64,000 bases of DNA from NCBI GenBank assembly GCA_963580455.1, contig OY756958.1, positions 2,306,501-2,370,500 on the forward strand, in the 5' to 3' direction. The position numbers and the translations under genes are program-made. Below are positions 1 through 11,132 of this stretch, in pieces. The DNA is from Euonymus europaeus (lineage: Eukaryota > Streptophyta > Magnoliopsida > Celastrales > Celastraceae). How positions within the stretch are numbered: the first letter of the stretch is position 1; each line of letters begins with the position of its first letter. The notes under the pieces are model-generated. The model did no database searches. It saw only the letters and a list, made by a program, of their open reading frames with translations, and was not told the DNA's origin.

Positions 1-3
1 CCA

Positions 4-1617
4 GAACAATCGTCACCATATTTTGTTCGCTGTCACCCCAAGTGTTTGCTTACCTCAGATACCACCGCCTCACACCAACCGTCACCGGATTCCGTTGTTC
101 CGTCCCCCATCCCATCTGCTAAATCTTTTAGCCCCGCTAGAAGGCGCTGGAACCGGAGATCGATAACTCTCCTTCATGGTTAGTTCTATCCTTTCTTGTG
201 CTATGTGTTTGTAACCTATCAAAAAACCCCTTATTGATCTCACTCTCTTACGTATATGATATGCACAACTCCTAAAGGATTTTAACCTATCAAAAAACCC
301 CCTATTGATCTCACTTATTTTCACGCCACTACTACTTATGTTTGGGTTGCATAATATCCTACGCTTTTTACATGTATTTCACTAATCTATATCACTTTTT
401 GTCCTTGCTTATACTTAGTTCATGGTCAATTCTGTTTATGGATTATATAGAATTTGGATTAGGAACTATGTTTACTGCCACAAATTCATTGTTTCTTTTA
501 CTTCCTCTTTCGTCTTTATGTATGACACTGTGATCATATTAGCTCCACGTTGTATATGCGTTATGCTTGTGCTTGCTTTTACATATTACATTGATTGTTG
601 GATTCGTGTTTTATCAATTAAAGAGTAGGTCATTTTGTGATTTCCGAACACAAGAGTTCATGTTTGTATTAAAAAATAAAGAAGTTTTACATTATATTGT
701 TAACTTTCTACCAATCATTTGATATTTAGAATTTTAACCATTTATGTTTTTGACAGCTAATGCATTTCTTTGAAAAATCATTGCATTGCAGATTTAATTC
801 TCTGTCTCTATTCCATTCTGTGTGGACTTCTTCCTATACAACCTAATCTGCAGCCATGGATTTATTCCTCACCAACAAAGGTTCGATTTAAAGATCCTAT
901 GCTTTCAACTAAATATGAATTCCATGTTTTGAATATAAATCTCGCATCTATTACCATGATATTTCTAATTCTTATTACCTTGTGTGCTTATTACAAAACA
1001 AAATACCTTCTATTCCAATTGTATATGTGTTTTGCATCATTTGCCGACTATGAGCAGAAGCTCATGCATGATGATTCCAGTTATACTTAGTCACGAGATT
1101 AAACTCACGTGCTTTCATTAAAACTTAGTGAGCTAACTATTAAAATGAACAATGTCTTTTTTTTTTTTTGGCAGCGTGTGCAGTTCGTTTGTAGACACAG
1201 CCACACGCTCATCTACTTCCCATCCAATTATATACAACTCACAAGGTATGTTACACATTAGTTACCTCTTTATTGTTCTTGTGATATTGATTTATCACAA
1301 CATTACATGTGCCTCCTTTCATTTAGTGGATGGATTTACTTTTACAAACGAGTCTCGAATAAAGCTCATGCATCATGATTCCCTTTAAACTTAGTTAACT
1401 CATCAAACTCATGCTTTTCCATTTAAACTCAGTTAACTGACTATTCTCCCTTTTGTTAAATGAATGATTCGTTTCGAATAGTTCCATTACTATAATTATG
1501 GTGGGCTTTGTAAATTTATCTTTAAGCAGTCATTATGTCATTATTAATGTCTTTCCTTTTAAACTTCCAACTTCATTGTTTGAAAAACCTTATGGAGATT
1601 TAATCTTGGCTTCCAGT
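4..1617 (+). repeat. Left arm of 1.6 kb inverted repeat
   Basis: The reverse complement of this stretch is found at 4203-5815. Paired positions sum to about 5820 along most of the arm. On the minus strand near 82-180 it holds a coding-like exon (protein starting MKESYRSPVPAP) that is intact on the plus strand of the other arm. The 30-base phrase around 220-250 recurs at about 280-310 inside the same arm, so the arm also has a short internal repeat. Confidence 0.9.
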
Positions 1618-2075
1618 TAGTTTTATTCATCTTTTACTTTGCCAAACTTCAGCCATTATATTAGTTGTGCATCACATTTATTTTACCATTGTGAGAAAAT
1701 GAACAATCTTCTTGGTTTCTTTGGCAGTCTTTGCACTTTCTTTGTGGCCACTATCTCTCGTGCCCCTCCTATATATCTTTCTCAATCAAAATTCATTTCT
1801 CTGAAGGTTAGTCATGCGTCCATCAAAGCATCCATTTTTAAAAGAATTCCTATGTTTTCTCTAACTGTATATATTCAATTTGCTTTCTCTGCTTATCTAA
1901 ATAAGGTAAAGTTTTGTATTGTTAATGACTTTCCAGCCCATAATTTTATTCTTCAGATTAAAATGGTTGTGTTGCTGGAGTTTTTAAAATAATAGTTTAT
2001 ACCTATATTATGTTATGGTTTATGCTATAAATGTTTGATAAGCGCCAACATGTGTGATATGAGTATTTTTATAGG
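1618..2075 (+). other. Leader of the Helitron Rep gene
   Basis: This is single-copy sequence between the left arm and the Rep start. It holds a CAG...AAGGT exon-like segment at about 1729-1806 whose translation (LCTFFVATISR) resembles one at about 1174-1244 in the arm (VCSSFVDTATR). Both are preceded by AAATGAACAAT and a T-rich tract ending in GGCAG. They may be duplicated 5' exons of the Rep transcript. Otherwise nothing recognisable. Confidence 0.35.
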
Positions 2076-4220
2076 ATGGAAAAAGGAGAATGCAGTAGAA
2101 CTAATAGGCTGAAACGAAAAAGAATCGTTCAATTTCAAAGACAAGCACATGTTTCTTCGGAATCATCTTTGCACACAAATGCTGAACCCATCTCCAGCAC
2201 GGTTGATCATGGGATGCCTGGTTATAGTTGCACGTATTGTGGAGCTATTTTCTGGTTTGGTGAAAGGTTAAAGTCCATGGCAAGTCGTAATCCAGTATAC
2301 TCTATTTGCTGTAGACAGGGCAGAATCAGGCTCCCACCACTGAAAAAACCTCCGTTACTGTTAGAGAGACTGTTTGATTATAGTGGGGATAGTACATCGC
2401 GAAAATTCCGTGCCAACATTCGGATGTACAACTCAATGTTTGCATTCACATCAATTGGTGGAAAAATAGACAAGGCCATTAACAATGGCAAAGGCCCTTA
2501 TGTATTTAGGCTTAACGGGCAAAACCATCATTTGATTGGGTCTCTACTTCCAACAGATGGAGAAGTCCCTCAGTTTGCGCAATTGTATATATACGATACA
2601 GATAATGAAGTTGTTAATAGATTGTCAGCTTTTGGCCAATCTAAGCCTAGAAATCAGATTGATGAGGATATTGTATGCCAATTGATTGAGATGTTTGATG
2701 AAGTCAACAATTTGGCTAAGGCTTTTCGTATGGCAAGGGACCGATTCAAAACAGGTGAAACCAGATCTGTTTCATTGAGCTTATCAGCGAGGAGATGTGG
2801 TGATGGATTGGAATATAATACACCATCCGTTTCTCAAATGGCAGGTTTGATAGTTGGGGATATTGGTGAAACAGATCATGGTCGTGATATCATCGTCGAG
2901 CATCGGCATCAAGGGTTAAAACGTATAGATGATTTACACCCAACGTTCATGGCTATGCAATACCCTATTCTCTTTCCTTTTGGGGAGGATGGTTATAGAC
3001 TCAACATCCCTTATCATATTGTCTCTCAGACAACGAAGCCTAAAAGAGGTCATGTCACAAGGCGAGAATACTATTCTTACATGCTGCAACAAAGATCTTC
3101 TGGCGGTGGTTCATTGAATAAGGGTGGCAGACTGTTTCAACAATACATTGTAGACGCTTTTACATGTATTGAGGATGAAAGGTTGCGGTATATAAGATTC
3201 AAACACCAACAAGAGCACTATAGAAGTGAAATCTATTCTGGTATTCAGGATGCATTCTTAAAAGGCGACGTAGCTGGGAATTCAGTGGGTCAGCGCATCA
3301 TCTTGCCATCGAGTTTTACGGGCAGCCCTCGATATATGATACAAAATTACCACGATGCTATGGCAATTTGTAGAGTACTTGGAAATCCAGACTTATTTAT
3401 AACATTCACATGCAACATTCAGTGGCCTGAGATCCAAAAAGCATTGCAGCTAATCCCGGGACAAAGGGCTGAAGACAGACCTGATTTGATAAGCAGAGTG
3501 TTTCATATGAAGCTCAACGATTTTATGGAAGATATCAAAAAGGGCAACCAATTTGGGAAAGTTGTGGGAGCCATCTACACTGTTGAATTTCAAAAGCGTG
3601 GGCTACCGCATGTTCATATCATCGTCTGGTTGCATGAAGCTGATAAACATCCAACACCTACCGATATCGATAAAATTATTTCTGCAGAGATACCAGATGT
3701 AGAACAGGATCCTGTTTTGTACAAAATTGTATCTCAATTTATGATTCACGGTCCATGTGGATTAGCAAATCCTACCGCACCTTGCATGATAAATGGTCGA
3801 TGTATCAAGCATTTTCCAAAAAAATCTAACACAAGCACTGTGATTGGTGAGGATGGGTTTGCAGTTTACAGAAGACGCGAGCAACCTACAGTTGTTATTA
3901 AGGCTGGGGTGGAGCTTGACAATCGTTTCGTTGTGCCTTACAACAAGGGTTTGTTGTTGAAGTATGAAGCCCACATCAATGTTGAATGGTGCAATCGCTC
4001 CCGCGCAATCAAGTACTTATTCAAGTACGTTAATAAGGGACCAGATAGAACTCGAGCTTTCTTGCAGGAGAATACAATTTCTAATGCTAATTCATCTGAT
4101 GGAGTTGTGAAGGTGGTAGATGAGATTAAGATGTATGTGGATTGTAGATATATTGCTCCCCCTGAGAGTTGTTGGAGAATCTTTGAGTTTCACATACACT
4201 CTACTGGAAGCCAAGATTAA
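2076..4220 (+). CDS. Helitron Rep (HUH endonuclease) fragment, helicase lost
   Basis: The 714-residue open frame matches the N-terminal part of plant Helitron transposases (Helitron_like_N plus Rep domain). The HUH motif HVH lies at residues 512-514 within GLPHVHIIVWL, and the two-tyrosine motif YLFKYVNKG carries Tyr647 and Tyr651. These are the residues that nick and join single-stranded DNA in rolling-circle transposition. The family usually continues for several hundred more residues with a Pif1-type SF1 helicase. Here the frame stops at residue 714 because the inverted right arm interrupts it after the family-typical DCRYIAPPESCWRIF. No internal stop or frameshift is seen in what remains. 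A Rep without helicase should not support transposition on its own. The start is the first ATG of the open frame; upstream exons are possible. Confidence 0.85.
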   Translation: MEKGECSRTNRLKRKRIVQFQRQAHVSSESSLHTNAEPISSTVDHGMPGYSCTYCGAIFWFGERLKSMASRNPVYSICCRQGRIRLPPLKKPPLLLERLFDYSGDSTSRKFRANIRMYNSMFAFTSIGGKIDKAINNGKGPYVFRLNGQNHHLIGSLLPTDGEVPQFAQLYIYDTDNEVVNRLSAFGQSKPRNQIDEDIVCQLIEMFDEVNNLAKAFRMARDRFKTGETRSVSLSLSARRCGDGLEYNTPSVSQMAGLIVGDIGETDHGRDIIVEHRHQGLKRIDDLHPTFMAMQYPILFPFGEDGYRLNIPYHIVSQTTKPKRGHVTRREYYSYMLQQRSSGGGSLNKGGRLFQQYIVDAFTCIEDERLRYIRFKHQQEHYRSEIYSGIQDAFLKGDVAGNSVGQRIILPSSFTGSPRYMIQNYHDAMAICRVLGNPDLFITFTCNIQWPEIQKALQLIPGQRAEDRPDLISRVFHMKLNDFMEDIKKGNQFGKVVGAIYTVEFQKRGLPHVHIIVWLHEADKHPTPTDIDKIISAEIPDVEQDPVLYKIVSQFMIHGPCGLANPTAPCMINGRCIKHFPKKSNTSTVIGEDGFAVYRRREQPTVVIKAGVELDNRFVVPYNKGLLLKYEAHINVEWCNRSRAIKYLFKYVNKGPDRTRAFLQENTISNANSSDGVVKVVDEIKMYVDCRYIAPPESCWRIFEFHIHSTGSQD

Positions 4221-5815
4221 ATCTCCATAAGGTTTTTCAAACAATGAAGTTGGAAGTTTAAAAGGAAAGACATTAATAATGACATAATGACTGCTTAAAG
4301 ATAAATTTACAAAGCCCACCATAATTATAGTAATGGAACTATTCGAAACGAATCATTCATTTAACAAAAGGGAGAATAGTCAGTTAACTGAGTTTAAATG
4401 GAAAAGCATGAGTTTGATGAGTTAACTAAGTTTAAAGGGAATCATGATGCATGAGCTTTATTCGAGACTCGTTTGTAAAAGTAAATCCATCCACTAAATG
4501 AAAGGAGGCACATGTAATGTTGTGATAAATCAATATCACAAGAACAATAAAGAGGTAACTAATGTGTAACATACCTTGTGAGTTGTATATAATTGGATGG
4601 GAAGTAGATGAGCGTGTGGCTGTGTCTACAAACGAACTGCACACGCTGCCAAAAAAAAAAAAAGACATTGTTCATTTTAATAGTTAGCTCACTAAGTTTT
4701 AATGAAAGCACGTGAGTTTAATCTCGTGACTAAGTATAACTGGAATCATCATGCATGAGCTTCTGCTCATAGTCGGCAAATGATGCAAAACACATATACA
4801 ATTGGAATAGAAGGTATTTTGTTTTGTAATAAGCACACAAGGTAATAAGAATTAGAAATATCATGGTAATAGATGCGAGATTTATATTCAAAACATGGAA
4901 TTCATATTTAGTTGAAAGCATAGGATCTTTAAATCGAACCTTTGTTGGTGAGGAATAAATCCATGGCTGCAGATTAGGTTGTATAGGAAGAAGTCCACAC
5001 AGAATGGAATAGAGACAGAGAATTAAATCTGCAATGCAATGATTTTTCAAAGAAATGCATTAGCTGTCAAAAACATAAATGGTTAAAATTCTAAATATCA
5101 AATGATTGGTAGAAAGTTAACAATATAATGTAAAACTTCTTTATTTTTTAATACAAACATGAACTCTTGTGTTCGGAAATCACAAAATGACCTACTCTTT
5201 AATTGATAAAACACGAATCCAACAATCAATGTAATATGTAAAAGCAAGCACAAGCATAACGCATATACAACGTGGAGCTAATATGATCACAGTGTCATAC
5301 ATAAAGACGAAAGAGGAAGTAAAAGAAACAATGAATTTGTGGCAGTAAACATAGTTCCTAATCCAAATTCTATATAATCCATAAACAGAATTGACCATGA
5401 ACTAAGTATAAGCAAGGACAAAAAGTGATATAGATTAGTGAAATACATGTAAAAAGCGTAGGATATTATGCAACCCAAACATAAGTAGTAGTGGCGTGAA
5501 AATAAGTGAGATCAATAGGGGGTTTTTTGATAGGTTAAAATCCTTTAGGAGTTGTGCATATCATATACGTAAGAGAGTGAGATCAATAAGGGGTTTTTTG
5601 ATAGGTTACAAACACATAGCACAAGAAAGGATAGAACTAACCATGAAGGAGAGTTATCGATCTCCGGTTCCAGCGCCTTCTAGCGGGGCTAAAAGATTTA
5701 GCAGATGGGATGGGGACGGAACAACGGAATCCGGTGACGGTTGGTGTGAGGCGGTGGTATCTGAGGTAAGCAAACACTTGGGGTGACAGCGAACAAAATA
5801 TGGTGACGATTGTTC
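4203..5815 (-). repeat. Right arm of 1.6 kb inverted repeat
   Basis: This is the reverse complement of 4-1617. Its inner end (4203) lies inside the Rep reading frame, which therefore ends with five foreign residues and a stop at 4218-4220. Its outer end (5815) is followed after a single base by the TC start of another Helitron. A coding-like frame at 5642-5768, ending in a CTGAG/GTAAGC donor, looks like a captured host exon. I do not recognise the source gene. Confidence 0.9.
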
Positions 5816-5849
5816 ATCAATTACTAAAATTATATAGCCCGTGCAAATG

Positions 5850-6440
5850 AGGCTCCCTCCGGGCGAGTCTCCGTCTTCCTCCCCATACGCGCGCAACTCG
5901 GCCTCCTGCCTACGTTTTCTTCAACCGTCCGATCAACACAACTCCTAACCATCGTCCGATCAAATTTAACTCAAGTACCAATCTCTTCCGTCCAGCCTAC
6001 TCTCGTACCTTCTCATCTTGGCCACCCAAAGTCCATCCCTGTCACACACCTTTACCACCGCCCTCAGCCCCTCACACGTTATGCAGTCATTCTCACGCCT
6101 GGCTTTTCTTTGTACCCATTCTGACGCCTGCCTTGTCTTTTTGATTCTACGATCGGCCGTGGGTGCTATCGCTCGAACGAAAGCTTCTTTACTCTGAGGT
6201 AATTTTCGATTCCATCTCACCGTTTGTTTGTTCATTCGTCTGCTCTCTCTCTGTCTCTAGCGGCCCTGTGAAAGGACTCTTCAACGGAAACAAACGGTCC
6301 CCTTTCAGGAAGGCTTGTGGGCCATTAATTGACTTCTTCTTCACAGATCCTCTGTCTCCCAGGTTCGTCCCTCTCCTTTGCCAGCTAGGGTTTTCTTTTT
6401 CATGTTGCTTATTTGTTACGCTCGTCGATTTTTAATTATT
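5850..6440 (+). other. Captured promoter/5'UTR-like sequence in Helitron
   Basis: This stretch is richer in GC than its surroundings. It has pyrimidine-rich leader-like tracts (about 6240-6260), a donor-like GAG/GTAATT at 6196-6203, and CAGCTAGGGTTTTC near 6380, a phrase common in plant 5' leaders. No convincing protein is encoded. I read it as the upstream part of a captured host gene, possibly the same gene as the primase exon downstream. That link is inference. Confidence 0.35.
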
Positions 6441-7409
6441 CTGATTGCTGATTTGTGAGCTCCGTTGTTTTCGTCTGCTTGGATATTGGATCTTTTTTGA
6501 GTGTAGAAGAGATTGAGGAAGAGGATGTTCCAACTGCCGATTTGTAGTTTTTAAAAGGGGTGTTGGATTGGGGATAAAGACTATTGAAAGCAATTCCAGT
6601 AGGTGCCGTTTTCCCATTCAAATTTCCTGCTTTCTTAGTCTTATCCTGCCCCCTACTTTGAGTTCAATTTCTTGCTTCCCTTCCGTGCTTGCCTTAGCCT
6701 TCGTTTTCGAGTTCGTTCATCATGATAATAAGTCTGTGTACTCAGGGCCGGGTATTCGTTCTCTTTTGATATGTGGTCATTTACTTGCACTGCATTTGAG
6801 CTTTCTACTGGTAACATGATGTTTGCCCAGATGTTATGTGGAAATATTTGGTTAAACTTTATTTGAGATGAACAATGAAGCTCATGTAAAGAATTTGGAT
6901 TCTAGGGTGAGCAAACTTCGGATCTAGGGTGGGGGGTGAGTGAAGAATGGAACAAAGGAGTTTCCCATAACTGGTCCAGATTCAAACCCCTCCACATTTG
7001 TTCTGTTACATCTTAATCTTAATAAGATTTATTTTTGTAATTAAAGTTTAACGAAAATGTAAATTAGTAAATGATTCTGTGAGGATATACACGAGTGATA
7101 TTAACATCATGATAAGAACCAGGGTGGCTTTGTGCTGACTTGTATAGCCTAGACCTTTGTCTTTTACATTTAACTGCTGTTGAGGTTCATGAATGATAAA
7201 GGATTTTGATTGTTGCTTTAACTTTTCTGGCCTTAAGTAAATAGTTTGTAAGCTTTTCTGGAGTTTCTTATTGTTGGTTTTATTTATTCGCAGTGTGTAT
7301 AACTGTATATATATAATAATCACAATAACTTGCAATATTGTGAGATAATATTATAATGATTTGATTACTCAGACTTAACAGAGAAAAAGAGGGCAAAGAG
7401 AAAGCAATA

Positions 7410-7542
7410 ATGGAAATAGTCAGATCTCAGCGGAAAGCCCCCATGAATGATGTAGTTTCAACTCTCCCTCTCTACCGTTCCGCTCCTCCTCTTGAATTTA
7501 AGCTTGAAGATTTTGAGCTTCTCGCGATGGATCGTCTGCGGG
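7410..7542 (+). pseudogene. DNA primase large subunit, exon 1 fragment
   Basis: The first 44 codons (starting MEIVRSQRKAPMNDVV and containing LPLYRSAPPLE and FELLAMDRLR) match the extreme N terminus of the plant DNA primase large subunit (PRI2/PriL), part of DNA polymerase alpha-primase. The exon is intact and ends at a GT donor (7543-7544). The rest of the gene does not follow: the next exon-like piece belongs to a different protein. It lies inside a Helitron, so it is best read as a captured fragment. The family assignment rests on remembered similarity to the Arabidopsis and animal proteins. Confidence 0.65.
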
Positions 7543-7746
7543 GTATCTCTATTTCTTTTCTGGTTCCCATTTTTATTCTTTTTGGTTTATCTTTTTTTAC
7601 CTTCTAATTCTCATGCCCTAATTAGTTGATTGTCAATTTTCTTTATCTGTGTTTGTCACCTCTCGCTTCTCCATGACTCTCAATGTTGACACCTGCAATT
7701 TTCTATTGTTTTTTACTGGTCATGTGTATTTTTGATGTACGAGCAG

Positions 7747-7860
7747 GATGCCCAACCTCAAGCGATTGTTGATCTTGGGAAGGCCAAAATTGAGGAACCC
7801 AAATTTCATCAACTGGATCCATCACTCACGATATTTGATCTGTCAACTCGTAACTTCTAA
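7747..7860 (+). other. Captured exon-like fragment, unknown gene
   Basis: After a GAGCAG acceptor there are 37 codons of protein-like sequence (starts DAQPQAIVDLGKAKIEEP, then HQLDPSLTIFDLSTRNF) ending in TAA. The composition and codon pattern look coding, but I do not recognise the family. It sits in the same orientation as the primase exon and could be spliced to it. Confidence 0.35.
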
Positions 7861-8335
7861 TTTCCTTACTTATTCTTTCCCATATAGATTTGTATAGATT
7901 ATTCAGTAGCTATTTAATTCATTTCTCTTTCAAAAGAGTTTTTGAGATAGGTATAATTTCAATTATTTATTTCACTGTGATTAAGAAAGATATTTCAGCT
8001 GCCAGCTGGTAGTAGGACTTCAATATTATTTATTTCTATTGTTTTTCTGGGTTTTAAATTTTTTTTGTGGCTGCTGTAAAAATAGTATTTTTGATGGTAG
8101 ATGGTGTAGCGATTCATCATATTGAAGAATGACTTTGCATGTCCTTAATCGATTATATTGATTCAGAAGTCTTTTGTTTTGGTAGTGAGTGCGTTAGTTT
8201 AATATAAAATAGGGAATTATATCCTGTTGGCTATATTCACTTTACCAAGTCATTTGGACGGCAACATACACATTATGTATGCAATTGCTTATGTATTTAC
8301 TGAGCTGACTATTAGCTTTTATCCTTTTGTTGCAG

Positions 8336-8421
8336 AAGCTCAATATAAGTTTGCATCTGCCAGTGTGGGGGATCAATGGCAGCTTCGATGTTTCTATAAT
8401 GCATGCAGAGGAATTACTCAG
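8336..8421 (+). other. Captured exon-like fragment, unknown gene
   Basis: An 86 bp piece bounded by TTGTTGCAG and a GTACAATG donor reads AQYKFASASVGDQWQLRCFY followed by NACRGITQ. The sharp AG/GT borders and the open frame suggest a genuine former exon. I do not recognise the protein. It may come from the same donor gene as 7747-7860. Confidence 0.35.
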
Positions 8422-11132
8422 GTACAATGTAGAGGATTCAGTTTATGTTTTTATAAATCTATTGCTCTATATTTATTTCTGGAATTCATAGCTGAATATC
8501 TGTACAGAGATCCTTTTAACATATTGTTGATGACCCATGAAATCAACAGAGACATGGCTGTCCAGCTTCTTTAGATTTTGTGCAAATCATTATAGAGCTT
8601 CTATCGCTTAACCATTGATTTTCTCTATTTATCAATTAGTGAAATTAGTTTGGGTTTTTCAATAGTGCCCATTGTTGTTCATTTTGTTGGTTACAGTGAC
8701 TCTGAGTTACGATTCCTTCTTCTTAGTATTATTGTATTTTATTTTTTGTTTTCTTTTTCTATAATGTGATCATTTATTTCCTATATTTGTATAACGGAGT
8801 TATGAAATTAGTTTGGATTTGCTACTTTTGCCATTTGAATCTGGGAAGATTTGTGGAGCTCATTTCAACCTTGGTATTCAGCATCAGTCCAGGTTAGCAT
8901 GTTATTTGTGGTTTGCTGCCTATTCTCTATTTGGGTAACACCTCAAACTTTTAATTTACAACTGTAAAGTTTTTGAAGAAATAGTTCGTAGATGAAGAGA
9001 AAGGAGATTTGGAATAAGGCGACCACCAAGGTTTTATTTGCCGTGTTTGTCGAGTAAAAGAGGTAACTTTAAACTTTTTATATGTTTCTTTGTCGTCCTG
9101 CAAGAATCATAGTGATTAGAAGCAAGGTCCTTTTGTGTTTTCATTTTTCTCTATTTCTTTGTCATCCTAAGAGAATCGTTGTGTTAAAAAGCATGATGCT
9201 TCTTTGTTGTCTTGAGACGATTTTGCCTCTAATCAGGATCGGTTTCCTGTTTGCTCTTGAAAAAGGTTAGTTTGCTTATTATCTAATCTCCGTGTCTTAG
9301 ATCAACAGTGAATCCGTTGCTTTGATCTTGTGATTACATTGTTGCCTCCAAAGTTATTAATTTTGATTTTAGTACATCACTTAATGGTGTTGCATGATTC
9401 AGGTGTTTATAGGGGACTTGATTTCGAAAAAGTGGAAGTTTTTTAATCTTCTCCTATACTTACAACTTTACTGAGTATTCGGTGAGTTGACAGCTTCTGC
9501 TCATTTTGATGTGCAGTATCTTGATTACAAAATCAATTTTTAATTCGCCGTTTAAGTTCTCTCTATATAGGCAATTTGCTATTCAACTACGATACAACAC
9601 CTGATCCATACATCAAGCTATTTGTCTTATTGATATAGCATGGAACTCCAGTGCTTTGACTGGATATAAATAATGAGCGAACTCTTTGTGTCATTGGTGT
9701 TTACACTTATTTTTTTAGCCTTTTGCTTTTTATTGGTGGAGTAGAGTGGATATCAATTGGGAGGAGAATAGTGGTGGTGAATTGAACATGTGGAAGTGAA
9801 GCTTGAATGGGATAGGACTTGATGACAAGATTTGAAAATTCTTCTGTTTCTAAAAATTTTGCATGTTACCTGTTTAATCAATTTTCTCATAGAAACAAAA
9901 TTAAATGCTTTATTAGCCCAATTCTATCTATGGATATTAGTAATTTTTTCAATAGAAAATTTGATTAGTATGCAATTGTATTAAAAAGTTGTGAAGGTAA
10001 ATTTTGGATGGACACTATCACTCTTTCAATTTTTTCATTCGTTTGGTTCCTGAATCAATTGAGTAAAATTAATAATTTTGCTCTTCATGATCGTAATGTA
10101 TATGTAGGTGGCTTGTAGAGACTACCCTCATCTGAGATATCTATGTCAAACACGCTTTCAAGACCACACTTGATCAAAGTCATTGCAAGTAAGTGTTCTG
10201 GATAGCTAAACTCTCTCAAGTTGAAAGTACCAAACAAAATAATAAAGGATTAGTTCTTTTAGTTCATTTGTGTTCTTGATGTATAATATTGGTGTTAAAA
10301 GTTAGTTCCTTTGGTTAACATATGCAAAAATAAATGCTTCGACTTGTGATTCAAAGATGAAAAATCTATTTCTTGGTTTACATCTGCCAAATTTGTTCAT
10401 TTAGAGTTTCCAATGTTATGCATTTTTGATGACCAAATGAGCTTTGACTTAGGAATTAGTTGTGACAACTAATAGCAACACTTTTGCAGGGATAGACCAA
10501 GAAAGTAATGATTTTGCGTATCCTTATCCTTTTTGCTATTAATTTTCTATAAAACTAATGTGTTGCATCAAAGTAATTGGTACTTCTAATATTTAAGGAC
10601 ATGTAGAACGAACTTCAAAATTCCAGATTTACTGCCATATGATGTACCAAAAACTGGGAGAAATAATCTCAGTTACTGTTTTTTTGGTCTTACTGCTTCA
10701 TCGTGATTTTTTTTTATACATCGTGATTTTTTTTTTATTTGGGTCTCAGATGTTTAACTGGTTTGAGTTTCGTTATCGTCAAGCATGAAGCTTGGTTATC
10801 ATAGACTATTGGCATAGTCCATATCAACATGTATTAACTCGACATCACGGGGAAATCAACTGGAAGGAGAGCTAGAGTAATATGGCCATTGACATAGTCC
10901 ATTGACAGATTTACTTTTGTTAGAGTAATAATTGTATTGCATATATGCAAAAAAGGGTATTATTCTTCTTAATTTTTAGTTGTATAATTGTTCCTATTTA
11001 TTCATGGTAAAAGAAGAAACTTGGATTTCATTCCAATCTCTCTTTTATGCCTAAAAGGTGCATTTTCTTACACATGGCAATATCAATGGTCTGCTGCTAT
11101 CGTATTTATAGCATCAACCAATCAAATGAGAT
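8422..11132 (+). other. Helitron interior without recognised genes
   Basis: This is AT-rich DNA. A degenerate direct repeat of about 70 bp containing TTTCTTTGTCGTCCT / TTTCTTTGTCATCCT occurs at about 9084 and 9156, and the phrase CATCGTGATTTTTTTTT occurs twice at about 10700-10738. No coding sequence is supported. Confidence 0.5.

Larger units (their letters stand above)
4..5815 (+). mobile_element. Foldback (inverted-repeat) Helitron derivative
   Basis: Two arms of about 1.61 kb (4-1617 and 4203-5815) are reverse complements of each other and flank a central 2.6 kb that encodes the Rep half of a Helitron transposase. Several incidental reading frames in the arms translate identically on opposite strands, so the arms are close to 100% identical. 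The one difference I located is a C-run of five at about 105-109 against four G in the other arm. The right arm enters the Rep gene near its codon 708 and replaces everything downstream, including the helicase domain. I infer that the 5' part of a Helitron was duplicated in inverse orientation recently. The left limit is uncertain because only 3 bases of the window lie outside the left arm. Confidence 0.8.

Noticed and set aside
342..1388. Short frames (63, 68, 106 and 78 codons) in the left arm
   Set aside because: They are Tyr/Ile/Phe-rich, AT-driven and exist only because the arms are identical; no coding signature.
1..5815. LTR retrotransposon with long terminal repeats
   Set aside because: The repeats are inverted, not direct, and the internal gene is a Helitron Rep; no gag-pol.
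6163..6819. Several plus-strand frames of 80-90 codons in the Helitron 5' part
   Set aside because: They are Ser/Phe/Leu-rich with no family resemblance and overlap leader-like sequence; read as non-coding.
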